Assembly (NCBI GenBank): GCA_016938655.1
Contig: JAFGUG010000057.1
Location: 124,001 to 188,000, forward strand
DNA: 64,000 nt
Origin: Thiotrichales bacterium
GTDB taxonomy: Bacteria; Pseudomonadota; Gammaproteobacteria; Thiomicrospirales; Thiomicrospiraceae
Reading direction: 5' to 3'
Shown: positions 26,913 through 36,620 of the stretch, piece after piece
Numbering within the stretch: position 1 is the first letter of the stretch
How the letters are laid out: each line of letters opens with the position of its first letter
Notes under the pieces: model-generated
Database searches by the model: none
What the model was told of the DNA's origin: nothing
Seen by the model: only the letters and a program-made list of their open reading frames with translations
Translations under genes and position numbers: made by a program

Positions 26913-29900
26913 CTAAAATTTAGACGTTAAGCTTAAACAGCGTGCTTCAAACTCCTCGGCTGGCACAGGACGACTCATCAAGTATCCTTGGTAATAGTCA
27001 CAGCCTTTTAATTGTAAGAAACGTTTTTGCACGTCCTCTTCCACCCCTTCAGCCAAGACCTTCAGCCCTAAGTTATGACCCATGGCGATAATGGTGTTTA
27101 CAATCTGCATCCCTTGTTCGTTGTAGGGAATATCATCCACAAAACTTTTATCAACTTTTAACACGTCGATTGGCAAGGTTTTTAAATAGGAGAGCGACGA
27201 GTAACCGGTTCCAAAATCGTCGAGAGCAATGCGCACACCTAACCCACGTAAACTCTCAAACAAACTTACCGCTTCTTCGCCCACGCCCATCAATCCGCTT
27301 TCGGTAATTTCCAACTCCAAACACTCCGCCGGCAGACCCGTTGCTTGCAGTGCGTCCATGACCACTTCAAGCAAATTGGTGTAAGCCAGCTGTTTTGGCG
27401 ACACATTCACGGCATAGACACACTGTGTAAACCCTTGGTCATACCAAACCTTGGCTTGTCGACAGGTCTCATTAAGCACCCAACGACCAATATCCGCAAT
27501 TAACCCCGAGTCTTCGGCAATGCCAATAAAATGGTTAGGGGCTAATAAACCTTTAATGGGATGTTGCCAGCGAATAAGGGCTTCAGCGCCTTTAATTTGA
27601 TTGCTGCCTAAAATGACTTGTGGCTGATAAAACACGCGCAATTCATCATTGGTCAGCGCTAATTTAAGATCGGCTTCAATCTGCATACGTTGCAGCGCAC
27701 TTTCAGTCATATCGGCCGTAAAGTATTCAAAGGTGCCTTTGCTCTTCTTTTTAGAGAGGTACAGAGCGCTGTCGGCATGCTGCATTAGAATTTCTGAATC
27801 GGTGCCGTGTTCTGGGTACAGCGCGATACCAATACTGCAACCGACACTCACCGCACGATTATCTTTGAGCATTTGCGGCTTGGAGATGGTTGAAATAATG
27901 GTTTGCGCGACTTGAGCCGCATCAGTGACCAGATGTAAATCCTCAATTAAAATAGCGAACTCGTCGCCCCCTAAACGCGCCACCATATCATTTTCTCTCA
28001 ACGCATCTTTTATCATTTTAGCGGCGTTCAGCAGAACTTCATCCCCAGCGGCATGCCCATAGCTGTCATTGACATCCTTAAAGCGATCCAAATCCAACAT
28101 CAACAAGGCAAATGGTTTTTGAGACCGTTTTACATGCGATAAGGTAAATTCTAAATTGTTTAAAAATTTACGACGATTCGGTAGTTTGGTTAAGACATCG
28201 TGATGCGCTAGATAATCTAACTCCGCTTGCGAGGCTTTAAGTTTGGTGATGTCGGCAAACACGCCAATGTAATTTTCAACTTCCCCATGCTCATTGGTCA
28301 GTGCCGTAATGGTTAACCATTCGGGTACTAAGTTCCCTTGTTTATGGCGATTCCAAATCTCTCCTTGCCATACCCCCTGCTGTTTAATCTCCTGCCACAT
28401 TGCATCGTAAAAAGGTAGTTCATGCTGACCTGAGCGTAAAAACCTCGGCGTTTTGCCGATAACCTCTTCGGCTCCGTACCCCAAAATAGTCGAAAATGCT
28501 TGGTTAACCGAAACAATTTGGCAGCTGTGGTCGGTCACCATCACCCCTTCACCGGTATTAGAGAAGACTTTGGCGGCCAATCGTAATTGCTGATCGGCGC
28601 GACGTTGCTCAGTGACATCCAATAAAATGCAGTGGGTACGCTTACTGTTGTCACTCGCTAGAGAGATGCGACCGGTGACTTCGACCTCTTTTAATTCACC
28701 ATTTTTAGCCACCACCTCAAACAGAATGCCATCCAACTTCCGTTCTCCAAAAACTGTGGAAAGACCTCAGTGAGTTGTGATACCGACTCCGGACTCACAA
28801 AATCGGTAATCGGCTTACCGATAATCATGGGGTAATCGGCTCGATGCAGACCAAACAAAGTTAACCAAGCTTCATTCACCTCTAAAATTTTGCCCTCTTC
28901 ACTTAAAGACTGATACGCCATCGGCGCCTTTTCAAATAAACTGTGAAAACGCTTTTCGCTCTCCTCTAACTTAAGCTGAGTGCGTTTAATCAAAACCAGT
29001 TGATAGAGTTCATTGCCAAATTGGGTAATCGACTGCACATCAAAGTCATCGTACGCTTGTTCTGCATTGCCAACACCCACAATCATCCGAACAAGTCCGT
29101 CACTTATTATTGGCACGCTCACAAAACGACTGAGCACAGAGTGTCCTTCTGGAAGGCCTTTTTTGTTGGGTTCCAAATCGTAGTCATTCACCACTTTAGC
29201 TTGTTTAGTACGAACTGAATCTGCCCAAATACCTGCTTCATCTACCGGGTAATGATTATCAAAACTGGCGGTGCAGTAGTGTTTAAGGGTACGGGTACTC
29301 CACGTGGCTAACTGAATTTGGTTTTGGTCTTCTGACACAAAGTGAACAAAGCCAATTTGACTTTGGGTAAAGTTTTCAAGGGCGTTCATACCCATTTCCA
29401 ACAACCCTTTCTCATCCAAGGCTGGCGCATCCATCGACAAGTTAAATAAGGCTTTGGTTACCGCAAGGGTGCGTTCTTGCGTGTGTGCGTGTTGTTTTTC
29501 TTTGGAGATGTCTACCAATACGCAGTGAGTATGGGTTTGATCGGTATGGGCATCCACCGAGGTTCGACCGTCTATGCGTACTAATCGCATTTCGCCTGAT
29601 CGTGTCTTAATTTGACATTCAACGCCATCAATATGCCCCTCTTCCAGGAGTTTTGAAAAGTTTTCGTTTAAAACAGGGAGGGAGTCGGCAGCTAAAAAAT
29701 GTTCATACGACTGTCCAATGACGTCTTGACGGCTGTAACCAAACAAATCACACCAAGCTCGGTTTACATTGAGAATTTCACACTGTTCATTCAACGATTG
29801 GTAAGCAATCGGCGCGTCCATAAACAAGCCCATAAAATAGGTTTGACTCTGTTCTAAGAGTTCACTTTTTAAGCGTGCCTGCTCATTTTTAAAGGTGCGC

Positions 29901-30901
29901 GCAAACAACAAACCAATCAGTGACAATGCGGTCACCAAGCTTAAGGCAAGTACCATTAGATTATGCCGTAAATTACTGTAAGCCTCTGATTCACTCATAC
30001 TCGCAATAACCACCCAATCAGCCATTTTAAGATGGGTGTGATATTGAAATACCGTTTGCCCGCTCGCCGTGGCAACTTTAAAAAGCGTTGCTTGAGTTGA
30101 ATGCCGTTCAGTGTGATTAAGCTGAGTAATCTGGTTGGCCTGCTCACTTGAAAGCACCCCTAAACGATAACCCTCATGTTCAAGCGGCACCAACTTCATG
30201 GTCTGTTGGTTTTGGCCACTCAAATTCGCAAAAATCAATTCGGTTTTTCCGGTTTCGGTGCTAATTGGCCAGCGATTCAACATGGGCACAACAAATCGAG
30301 CGGGGTTAAGGTGCAGGATGATACTGCCTAAATACACCGGCTCAGCGCCATGACGATTGATCAGCGGAGCCACAAAATCCAAGTGAAAAAGGTTGTCTTG
30401 AATAAATAGCTGGGTTTGCGTGCTTAACTGTTGTTTGGCTTTTTTGAGCAGGGCATTTGTGTGCTCTGCCATATTGACCTTGACATCGCCAACACTCGTA
30501 ATGACTTGGTCTTGAGCATCGACTAAGGTGAATTTTTCGTAACCGTAAATCGCATTAAATTTTGCAATACGATTTTCAACCCGTCTTAAATCGTCAGGGT
30601 GAGTGGTCAAGCGAGGAAAGAGTTCAATAAACGCGTCGCTTTCAGAAAAGGTGGCTAAGTCGGAATAACGTTCTGTTAACCAGCCGTCAAGATAGGCAAC
30701 TTTAGATTCCGCAACCGATTGCAACAATGCATGGGTTTTTTCATCGGCCGATTTAGATTGCAGCTGATAAAAAGCAAACAGACCCATTACCGCAATCAGC
30801 ACTAAGCCAATCCAAATTAAAATCAACGGGCGTTTTTTGGCTGCGATTTTTTGATTCAGAGTGTCTTGTTCAGCAACCATTTTCATAACAGGTTTTAACA
30901 T
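26913..30901 (-). pseudogene. Frameshifted sensor-PAS-GAF-PAS-PAS-GGDEF-EAL protein
   Basis: Two overlapping frames make one long c-di-GMP protein. The 5' part (to 28691) has a membrane span near residue 28, a periplasmic Cache-like sensor, a second span, PAS, GAF (about 490-640) and the start of another PAS ending VFPQFLENG. The 3' part (from about 28736) resumes with LDGILFEVVAKNGELKEVEV, another PAS, GGDEF (RLGGDEF, with I-site REND) and EAL (EALIRW, DDFGTGYSS, KVDKSFV). At 28737-28741 the minus strand reads GGAAG where GGAAAG would restore the frame and give ENGKLDG, matching the parallel PAS in the same protein. Start ATG at 30901 chosen over in-frame upstream starts. It may be a true pseudogene, phase-variable, or a sequencing error. 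Confidence 0.85.
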
Positions 30902-31012
30902 GACTAAAACGGCCTTAAATTGAGTACTTCGATTAAATCGCAAATTAGAAAACGAATATCTTATTTTAACCAATCAAAACCTTTACAACCCAATGCCTGC
31001 AAACAACTTGAT

Positions 31013-31729
31013 TCAAATTAAGTTTTTACCGCCATCCACCGGCAGACTAATACCCGTGGTGTACGAACTATTAAGCAAATACTCTAACGCTTGCCAAATA
31101 ACAATCGCGCCAGGCTCGATTGGAATTGCCGATTGTGTTAAACGTTTTTGTTTGTATTCTGAGGTATCTCCTTCATTAAACAGAATCAAACCGGGGGCAA
31201 TGGCATTGACCTTAATCTCTGGCGCGTATTTTTTTGCAAAGTTTTTTGTCAAGTTATTGAGTGCGGTTTTACTGGCTAAATACGCAATGTGTTGATCATT
31301 CACCAAATCCACCGAGGTATCGGTAATCGCCACAATATCTTTAAGTGCGCTGTCCGATGCATCCAGTAACGGTTTTAAAGCAACGTTCAACCGATACGGC
31401 AGTTCAACGTGCGTTTTAAACATTGAATCGTACAGCGTAAAGTCGTTGGCAACGTCCTCATCACTTGCCCACGTAGAAGCGTTATGCACCACCGCTCGTA
31501 AACTGGCGACCGTTTGCTGAAGTTGGGTTATAAGAGTTTGCTCGGCATTGACTTGATTAAAGTCTACCTGAAACCCGATTGCGCCCAACGCAATCAACTC
31601 GGCCACGCCCGGTTTTTCTGAGCGGTAAGTAAACACCACCGGATAATCGGTATGCAGTAAAACTTGCTTGGCTAAAAAAAGACCAATCCGTTGACCCGCC
31701 CCTGTGATAAAAATGGCATTTTGCAACAT
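31013..31729 (-). CDS. folM: FolM-like dihydromonapterin reductase (SDR)
   Basis: 238-aa short-chain dehydrogenase. NADPH motif ITGAGQRIGLFLA, VVHNASTWASD, catalytic AYLASKTAL (Tyr-x3-Lys), VNAIAPGLILFNEGD and C-terminal LPVDGGKNLI follow E. coli FolM closely, including the RIG and NAS-W positions that separate FolM from FabG. It reduces dihydromonapterin and, weakly, dihydrofolate. It stands alone on the minus strand; no folE/folX neighbour is present. Confidence 0.88.
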   Translation of the reverse strand: MLQNAIFITGAGQRIGLFLAKQVLLHTDYPVVFTYRSEKPGVAELIALGAIGFQVDFNQVNAEQTLITQLQQTVASLRAVVHNASTWASDEDVANDFTLYDSMFKTHVELPYRLNVALKPLLDASDSALKDIVAITDTSVDLVNDQHIAYLASKTALNNLTKNFAKKYAPEIKVNAIAPGLILFNEGDTSEYKQKRLTQSAIPIEPGAIVIWQALEYLLNSSYTTGISLPVDGGKNLI

Positions 31730-31807
31730 GATTCTCTCAATATTTATTGGTAAAAACGAAACTTAACCGGCCTCTTAAATGCGCTTGTTTAAACGCCATT
31801 AAAAGTC

Positions 31808-31819
31808 AGCAGGCCTGCC
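31808..31819. repeat. Iterated palindrome, one mismatch (AGCAGGCCTGCC)
   Basis: Intergenic upstream of folM; the arm AAAAGTC is on the left, i.e. GACTTTT on the minus strand. Confidence 0.8.
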
Positions 31820-31959
31820 TAAATTAAAGCATCCTTAATGATTTGCCAAGCCTTTGTTACTTTACAGCGAACTAAAAACCAAGTAAATTACTCGGAAATA
31901 AACCCAAAGCGTGTTTTCCTTTAGTCGACCCAAACGATGGCAAGGTTTGACGTTAATCA

Positions 31960-32499
31960 ATGAATAGACTCATGACGCAATCCAACCAAACCGCCGTGCA
32001 ACCTAAGGTCAAAACACAAAGTGGACTTCAAGTGGGCCAAAACGCCCCTCATTTTTCACTTATTGATCAACATAACCAGTTGCACCAATTAAGCGATTAT
32101 AAGGGTCAATGGATCGTGCTCTACTTTTACCCAAGAGACGCCACGCCTATTTGCACCCAACAGGCCTGCTCACTTAAAGAGCAACACAACGCCCTGTTAA
32201 GCAAACACGCCGTGATTTTAGGGGCGAATGCGGATAGCGTGACAAAACACCAACAATTTGCACAGCAACATCAACTGCCCTTTAGTTTGCTGTCAGATAC
32301 AAAGGGACAAGTTGCCAAGCAGTATGGCGCGCTTTTGGATTTAAATTGGCTGCGATTTGTGAAACGGCATACGTTTATTATTGACCCACAGGGTCGCATC
32401 GCAAAAATTTATCGACAAGTGAACGCGCAACAGCATGCGAGTGAACTGCTGGGTGACTTACAACAATTACAGGATCTGCCTTCAAACTCGACAGATTGA
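31960..32499 (+). CDS. bcp: Bcp / PrxQ-type peroxiredoxin
   Basis: 179-aa thioredoxin-dependent peroxidase. VLYFYPRDATPICTQQACSLKEQ region: peroxidatic Cys in PICT and resolving Cys five residues later in QAC, the atypical 2-Cys pattern of Bcp. HTFIIDPQGRIAKIY supplies the C-terminal core. The codons for QAC are a one-mismatch iterated palindrome (32159), so the resolving Cys lies within a repeat copy. It precedes the MsrAB gene on the same strand by 134 bases; both repair oxidative damage. Confidence 0.92.
   Translation: MNRLMTQSNQTAVQPKVKTQSGLQVGQNAPHFSLIDQHNQLHQLSDYKGQWIVLYFYPRDATPICTQQACSLKEQHNALLSKHAVILGANADSVTKHQQFAQQHQLPFSLLSDTKGQVAKQYGALLDLNWLRFVKRHTFIIDPQGRIAKIYRQVNAQQHASELLGDLQQLQDLPSNSTD
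32159..32170. repeat. Iterated palindrome, one mismatch (AACAGGCCTGCT)
   Basis: In bcp; followed by CACTTAAAG; encodes the resolving-Cys region QAC. Confidence 0.75.
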
Positions 32500-32633
32500 G
32501 TAAAAAATTCAACCCAAAAGAAATAAAAAACCATAAACCCGTTCTTATAAGTATCCGTTAATCATAAGCATCAAACCGTCATCATGACAGTGATGCTTAA
32601 AACTAAAAAAACGCTTAAGAACAAGGAAATCTG

Positions 32634-33980
32634 ATGAACCGACTAGTTAATAAAAAACCAGCAGGCCTGCCAAAGTTTGTACTTTGGTTTGCTTGGATAC
32701 CATTAATGCTTAGCGTGCAGAGCTGTGCCAAGGAAACAGAAATGACCCCAAAAAATGATATTGTGAACACCCAAATAGAAACCGATTCCATTGTGCTGGG
32801 AATGGGCTGTTTTTGGGGGGCTGAAAAACGCATGTCTGAACTCACCGGGGTGGTCGACGTTGAAAGTGGTTATGCCGGTGGTGACTTCGAAAAAGCCGGC
32901 TACCAAGATGTGTTAAACCATGAACGTATGATTAAAATGGGGCGCGCTGACGAACGCAATCATGCGGAGGTTATTAAAGTTACCTTTAACCCCGCATTGG
33001 TGAGTTTAGAACGTGTGCTTATCCAATTTTGGGAAAATCACAACCCAACTCAAGGTGACCGTCAAGGTAATGATGTTGGCACAAATTATCGCAGTGCGAT
33101 TTACTACATCAGCGACGGTCAAAAAGCGGTTGCGGAGTACACCAAAAATGCCTATCAACAAGCCTTAACGCAAGCAGGCCTGCCAACAATCACCACCGAA
33201 ATTGCACCGTTACGTAACTACAATTCGGCCGAAGAGTATCACCAAGATTATTTGGTTAAAAACCCTAATGGCTATTGTGGTCTTGGCGGAACCAATGTGG
33301 CGTACCCAGGTTCAGAAAAATCGAAAGGACCTCAGCACCCCGTTCTGAATTCGGCTGACCTAAATCAAACTCAACAGTTAGTGGTGTTTGAGGCGGAAGA
33401 GTGTGCATTCTGTAAACAATTTAAATCTGAAGTGTTAGATTCTTGGAAATCGGAAGTACCGATTATTGCCACTCTAAACCCAAACCCACCCACCGGCTGG
33501 AAACTTGAAAAAACTCTGTTTGCCACGCCCACCATCGTTCTATTTGAAGACGGCAAAGAGGTCTCACGTTTTACTGGCTATAATGGCGATAAGCCCCGTT
33601 TCTGGAAGTGGTTAGGGTTTCAGCTACTCACACCAGAACAGCAAAAAATCGCCTTTGAACAAGGCACCGAATACGCCTTTACCGGTTCACATCTAGATGA
33701 AAAACGTCCTGGCACCTTTGTTGACCCGATTACCGGAGAAGCACTGTTCCGCAGTGATACCAAGTTTGAAAGTAACAGCGGCTGGCCGAGCTTCTTTAAC
33801 CCGGTTGAAGGTGCCATTACCGAACACGAAGACTTTAGCCATGGCATGAGCCGAATTGAAGTGCGCAGTGCCAGTTCGGGCATTCACTTAGGTCACGTCT
33901 TCCCTGACGGCCCTGCGCCAACCTACAAACGCTACTGCATCAACGGCAATGTACTCAAGTTTGTCCCTGACGAAAGCTAA
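32634..33980 (+). CDS. msrAB: MsrA-thioredoxin-like-MsrB fusion lipoprotein
   Basis: 448-aa methionine sulfoxide reductase that repairs both S and R sulfoxides. A basic N-terminus and hydrophobic span end at SVQSC31, a plausible lipobox, so the enzyme is probably anchored in the periplasm. MsrA (about 50-225) has GCFWGAEK with catalytic Cys59 and GYCGLGG. A thioredoxin-like domain (about 245-330) has CAFC (Cys257, Cys260). MsrB (about 335-445) has SGWPSF and catalytic Cys435 in KRYCINGN; the MsrB zinc CxxC pairs are absent. In Neisseria PilB the thioredoxin domain comes first, so this order is unusual. Palindromes at 32660 and 33173 encode PAGLP and QAGLP. Confidence 0.93.
   Translation: MNRLVNKKPAGLPKFVLWFAWIPLMLSVQSCAKETEMTPKNDIVNTQIETDSIVLGMGCFWGAEKRMSELTGVVDVESGYAGGDFEKAGYQDVLNHERMIKMGRADERNHAEVIKVTFNPALVSLERVLIQFWENHNPTQGDRQGNDVGTNYRSAIYYISDGQKAVAEYTKNAYQQALTQAGLPTITTEIAPLRNYNSAEEYHQDYLVKNPNGYCGLGGTNVAYPGSEKSKGPQHPVLNSADLNQTQQLVVFEAEECAFCKQFKSEVLDSWKSEVPIIATLNPNPPTGWKLEKTLFATPTIVLFEDGKEVSRFTGYNGDKPRFWKWLGFQLLTPEQQKIAFEQGTEYAFTGSHLDEKRPGTFVDPITGEALFRSDTKFESNSGWPSFFNPVEGAITEHEDFSHGMSRIEVRSASSGIHLGHVFPDGPAPTYKRYCINGNVLKFVPDES
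32660..32671. repeat. Iterated palindrome, one mismatch (AGCAGGCCTGCC)
   Basis: In the msrAB signal-peptide region; followed by AAAGTTTG. Confidence 0.75.
33173..33184. repeat. Iterated palindrome, one mismatch (AGCAGGCCTGCC)
   Basis: In the MsrA domain; last near-exact copy before a 24-kb gap. Confidence 0.75.
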
Positions 33981-34015
33981 GTTCTAATTCGTACGTTTTA
34001 CTCTTAGCTTAGTTA

Positions 34016-34042
34016 AAACGGTCCTAGTGACCGTTTTTTTTG
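34016..34042 (+). terminator. Rho-independent terminator after msrAB
   Basis: AAACGGTC / GACCGTTT stem with a 5-base loop, followed by eight T. Confidence 0.9.
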
Positions 34043-34230
34043 AGCAGCTATTTTCAGCATAACCAACAAACACTCAGCAGGTACGTCTATCGCGATAAAA
34101 AAACACCTGCCCTAGCATAAATTAATATGTTTGTTCAACGTCCCTGTTTACGTTATATTGGAATGATAATCATAAATACGTTAACGTTCTGATGCGCTTT
34201 TTTCATTATTTGTAGGCGATAGTTTATTAC

Positions 34231-35127
34231 ATGCATTCCTCCCCGGTCATTTTAGCGGTTGACGATACTCCCCAAAACTTAGACATCATTGTTGAGCTAC
34301 TCAGTGAGTTTGACGTGCGTGATGTTGTTGATGGGAGAAGTGCTTTAGAAATGGTTAATAAACAGCCCATTGACCTCATTTTATTGGACATTATGATGCC
34401 CGAGATGGATGGTTATGAAGTCTGCAAAATTTTAAAAGCCAACCCTAAAACCAAGCACATTCCCGTTATCTTCATAACCGCCAACACCGATGATTTGGCG
34501 ATTCAAAAAGCCTACGATGTTGGCGCCAGTGATTACATTTCAAAGCCCGTTAAGCCACAAGAACTTCTGGCAAGGGTCAACACGCAACTCAAGCTACAAG
34601 CGCTTATCGCCTCGTTAGAAGACATGGCTTTTCATGACTCGTTAACCGGCATTCTCAACCGCCGCAAGTTTTTTGAACTTGGTTCAAACCTATTCAACGA
34701 CACCGACCAAATAGCCGCAGTAATGATTGATATTGATAAATTTAAACGCATTAACGACTCTTTTGGACACGCGGTCGGCGATGAAGTCATTCGGCGTTTT
34801 GCACACGTAGTGAGTGAGACATTACCTCCAGGAGTGCTATTTGGGCGATTAGGTGGCGAAGAATTTGCCTTGCTCTGCGAACACTTTAGTGAAGAAGGCG
34901 TCAGTGTTTGGATTGATAGTTTAAGAAAGCAAATTGAGTCACTTGACTTAATCAAAAATGGTCACAAAATCGACTTTACCATCAGTAACGGTATTGCGAT
35001 TAAAGAAACTCAAATGGAAAATTTAGATGACCTACTTAACTTGGCAGATGAGGCACTCTACGAAGCCAAAAACAGTGGCCGAAATAAAACCGTTTTAATA
35101 TCAGAACGCACAAGGAAGGTAACATGA
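34231..35127 (+). CDS. Response regulator-GGDEF diguanylate cyclase
   Basis: 298 aa. Receiver domain (residues 5-120) with acidic pair VDDTPQN, phosphoacceptor Asp in LILLDIMMPEMDGYE and Lys in YISKPVKPQ. GGDEF domain (130-295) with LTGILNRRKFFEL, IDIDKFKRINDSFGH and RLGGEEF. No RxxD I-site precedes the motif. Phosphorylation, probably by the hybrid kinase at 36621, would drive c-di-GMP synthesis. Its stop overlaps the next ATG (ATGA), tying it to the small protein and V4R gene. Confidence 0.93.
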   Translation: MHSSPVILAVDDTPQNLDIIVELLSEFDVRDVVDGRSALEMVNKQPIDLILLDIMMPEMDGYEVCKILKANPKTKHIPVIFITANTDDLAIQKAYDVGASDYISKPVKPQELLARVNTQLKLQALIASLEDMAFHDSLTGILNRRKFFELGSNLFNDTDQIAAVMIDIDKFKRINDSFGHAVGDEVIRRFAHVVSETLPPGVLFGRLGGEEFALLCEHFSEEGVSVWIDSLRKQIESLDLIKNGHKIDFTISNGIAIKETQMENLDDLLNLADEALYEAKNSGRNKTVLISERTRKVT

Positions 35128-35345
35128 AAGACCTAAAACCTATTTACAGCTGGGCAGTTGCGCATGGTGAATCGCGAATTATTGATCGTATCTTAGTCAG
35201 AATGCTTCCTGAACTTTTAAAATCTGAACAAAAATTAACGTCTCAAACCTTAGAGCAAGCCAGTACAGTGATGGTTTCAGAGAGCTTATATGCGCATTTT
35301 CTAAATGTGGCTGAAGAGTTAGTCGGCCAAGCGTATCAAGCATAG
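35124..35345 (+). CDS. Small protein of the V4R signalling cluster
   Basis: 73-aa protein (MKDLKPIYSWAVAHGESRII...), not recognised. Predicted all helical, with no cysteine or membrane span. GGAAGG sits 5 bases before the ATG and it overlaps the preceding gene by four bases; the V4R gene follows after 12 bases. The tight packing implies a role in the same pathway, perhaps as an adaptor. Confidence 0.75.
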   Translation: MKDLKPIYSWAVAHGESRIIDRILVRMLPELLKSEQKLTSQTLEQASTVMVSESLYAHFLNVAEELVGQAYQA

Positions 35346-35357
35346 GAGAGCACGGCT

Positions 35358-36587
35358 ATGTTTGATATAAATCAATATCCATTTGATACCCAGCACAACC
35401 ATTTAGAGATTGGTGGCGAAGCCATGGTGTTTCACTGTCACCACTATATGAACTATTTACAACGCTCGATTCTGGATGCGGACTACATCGACAGCTCGCT
35501 TTTTCTGATTGGTTCCGCTGCCGATTCGGCTTATCATCAGCTACTTGAACTGTGCACGGGATTATCGATTGACGAAGCTAAGCAGATGGCTGAATCGGTT
35601 TATAAACACTTTGGCTTTGGTCTGATCGACCTATCGAATATGGACGAGAACGGCATTGAACTGACGACTTACAAATCGTTCTTTTCTAAAACTTGGGTAA
35701 TGAAATTTGGCCCGTGTAAAAAACCGGTCGATTACTACACAAGTGGCTATTTGGCTGCCGCTTATGCGGTTATTTTTAATAAACCTTTGGGTCAAATTCA
35801 TGCCCAACAAACCACCTGTATGGCAACAGGCGACAGCCTAAACACCCATGTCATAAAAATGGGTGAATGTAACTTTAGTCTGTACCCACCCAAACAGAAA
35901 ACCGTTTTTAATCCCACCCCAAAGCAACCGATAAACTGGGAGCATGAAATCACGATAACCAATGCTTTTTTAGGTGCGCACGCGCATTTTATTGGCAACG
36001 AAGAGGGATATATTCAGGCATTTGGGGTGTATCTGGTTCGTGTGCAAAGTGACTACGTTAATCGCCTTCAGTTTGAATTTATTAGAGCACTGAGGGAAGT
36101 CGCTGGCGAATATGGCGAAACACTAGGATCAGAATTACTGCTTGAGGCAGGACACGCCTGTGGCTTCTTTACCTACGGTGGTGTAATGACCTCTAATGAG
36201 TGGAAAACGGTGGTGCAACCTCTGCTAAAAACCAAAGAGGACTGGATACGAGGCCTGCTCTCTTTAATAAATACCATGGGCTGGGGCTACCACACTGTTT
36301 CCGAACTCTCTGCTGAGCGCGCAACCTTTAGAAACTACAATGACTTTGAAGACTTGAGCCATTTGAGAATGTATGGCCAAAGTCATCACTTTACGCACTG
36401 GGCGAACAGTGGTGGCTTTACCGGTTTGATGCAATTAATTTATCAAACGGACTTGGTGGACGGTAACCCCATCGAAACGGAAGAGGGTTTTAGAGCAATG
36501 CGTCGAGCCAAACAGGGTTATAAAACTATTATGAAAAAAGGCATGTCATGTGGGGATGATTATTTAGAAGTCGAAGTCTGTTTATAA
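35358..36587 (+). CDS. Double V4R-domain sensor protein
   Basis: 409-aa soluble protein that appears to hold two V4R (4-vinyl reductase-like) small-molecule-binding domains. The first half has KKPVDYYTSGYLAAAYAVIF followed by QTTCMATGD, the family's Cx-A-x-GD signature; the second ends with MKKGMSCGDDYLEVEV, the same pattern. Between them EAGHACGFFTYGG starts the second unit. V4R domains bind hydrocarbons or tetrapyrrole-like ligands in studied proteins; the ligand here is unknown. GGAG precedes the ATG. Packed between an RR-GGDEF gene and a hybrid kinase, it is likely the input module. Confidence 0.75.
   Translation: MFDINQYPFDTQHNHLEIGGEAMVFHCHHYMNYLQRSILDADYIDSSLFLIGSAADSAYHQLLELCTGLSIDEAKQMAESVYKHFGFGLIDLSNMDENGIELTTYKSFFSKTWVMKFGPCKKPVDYYTSGYLAAAYAVIFNKPLGQIHAQQTTCMATGDSLNTHVIKMGECNFSLYPPKQKTVFNPTPKQPINWEHEITITNAFLGAHAHFIGNEEGYIQAFGVYLVRVQSDYVNRLQFEFIRALREVAGEYGETLGSELLLEAGHACGFFTYGGVMTSNEWKTVVQPLLKTKEDWIRGLLSLINTMGWGYHTVSELSAERATFRNYNDFEDLSHLRMYGQSHHFTHWANSGGFTGLMQLIYQTDLVDGNPIETEEGFRAMRRAKQGYKTIMKKGMSCGDDYLEVEVCL
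36248..36259. repeat. Degenerate iterated palindrome (10 of 12)
   Basis: ACGAGGCCTGCT in the V4R gene, followed by CTCTTTAATAA. Weak; listed because it is one of only three degenerate copies in the 24-kb gap. Confidence 0.4.
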
Positions 36588-36620
36588 GTAACGTAACCAA
36601 AAAAAACAATAGGTCGATGA

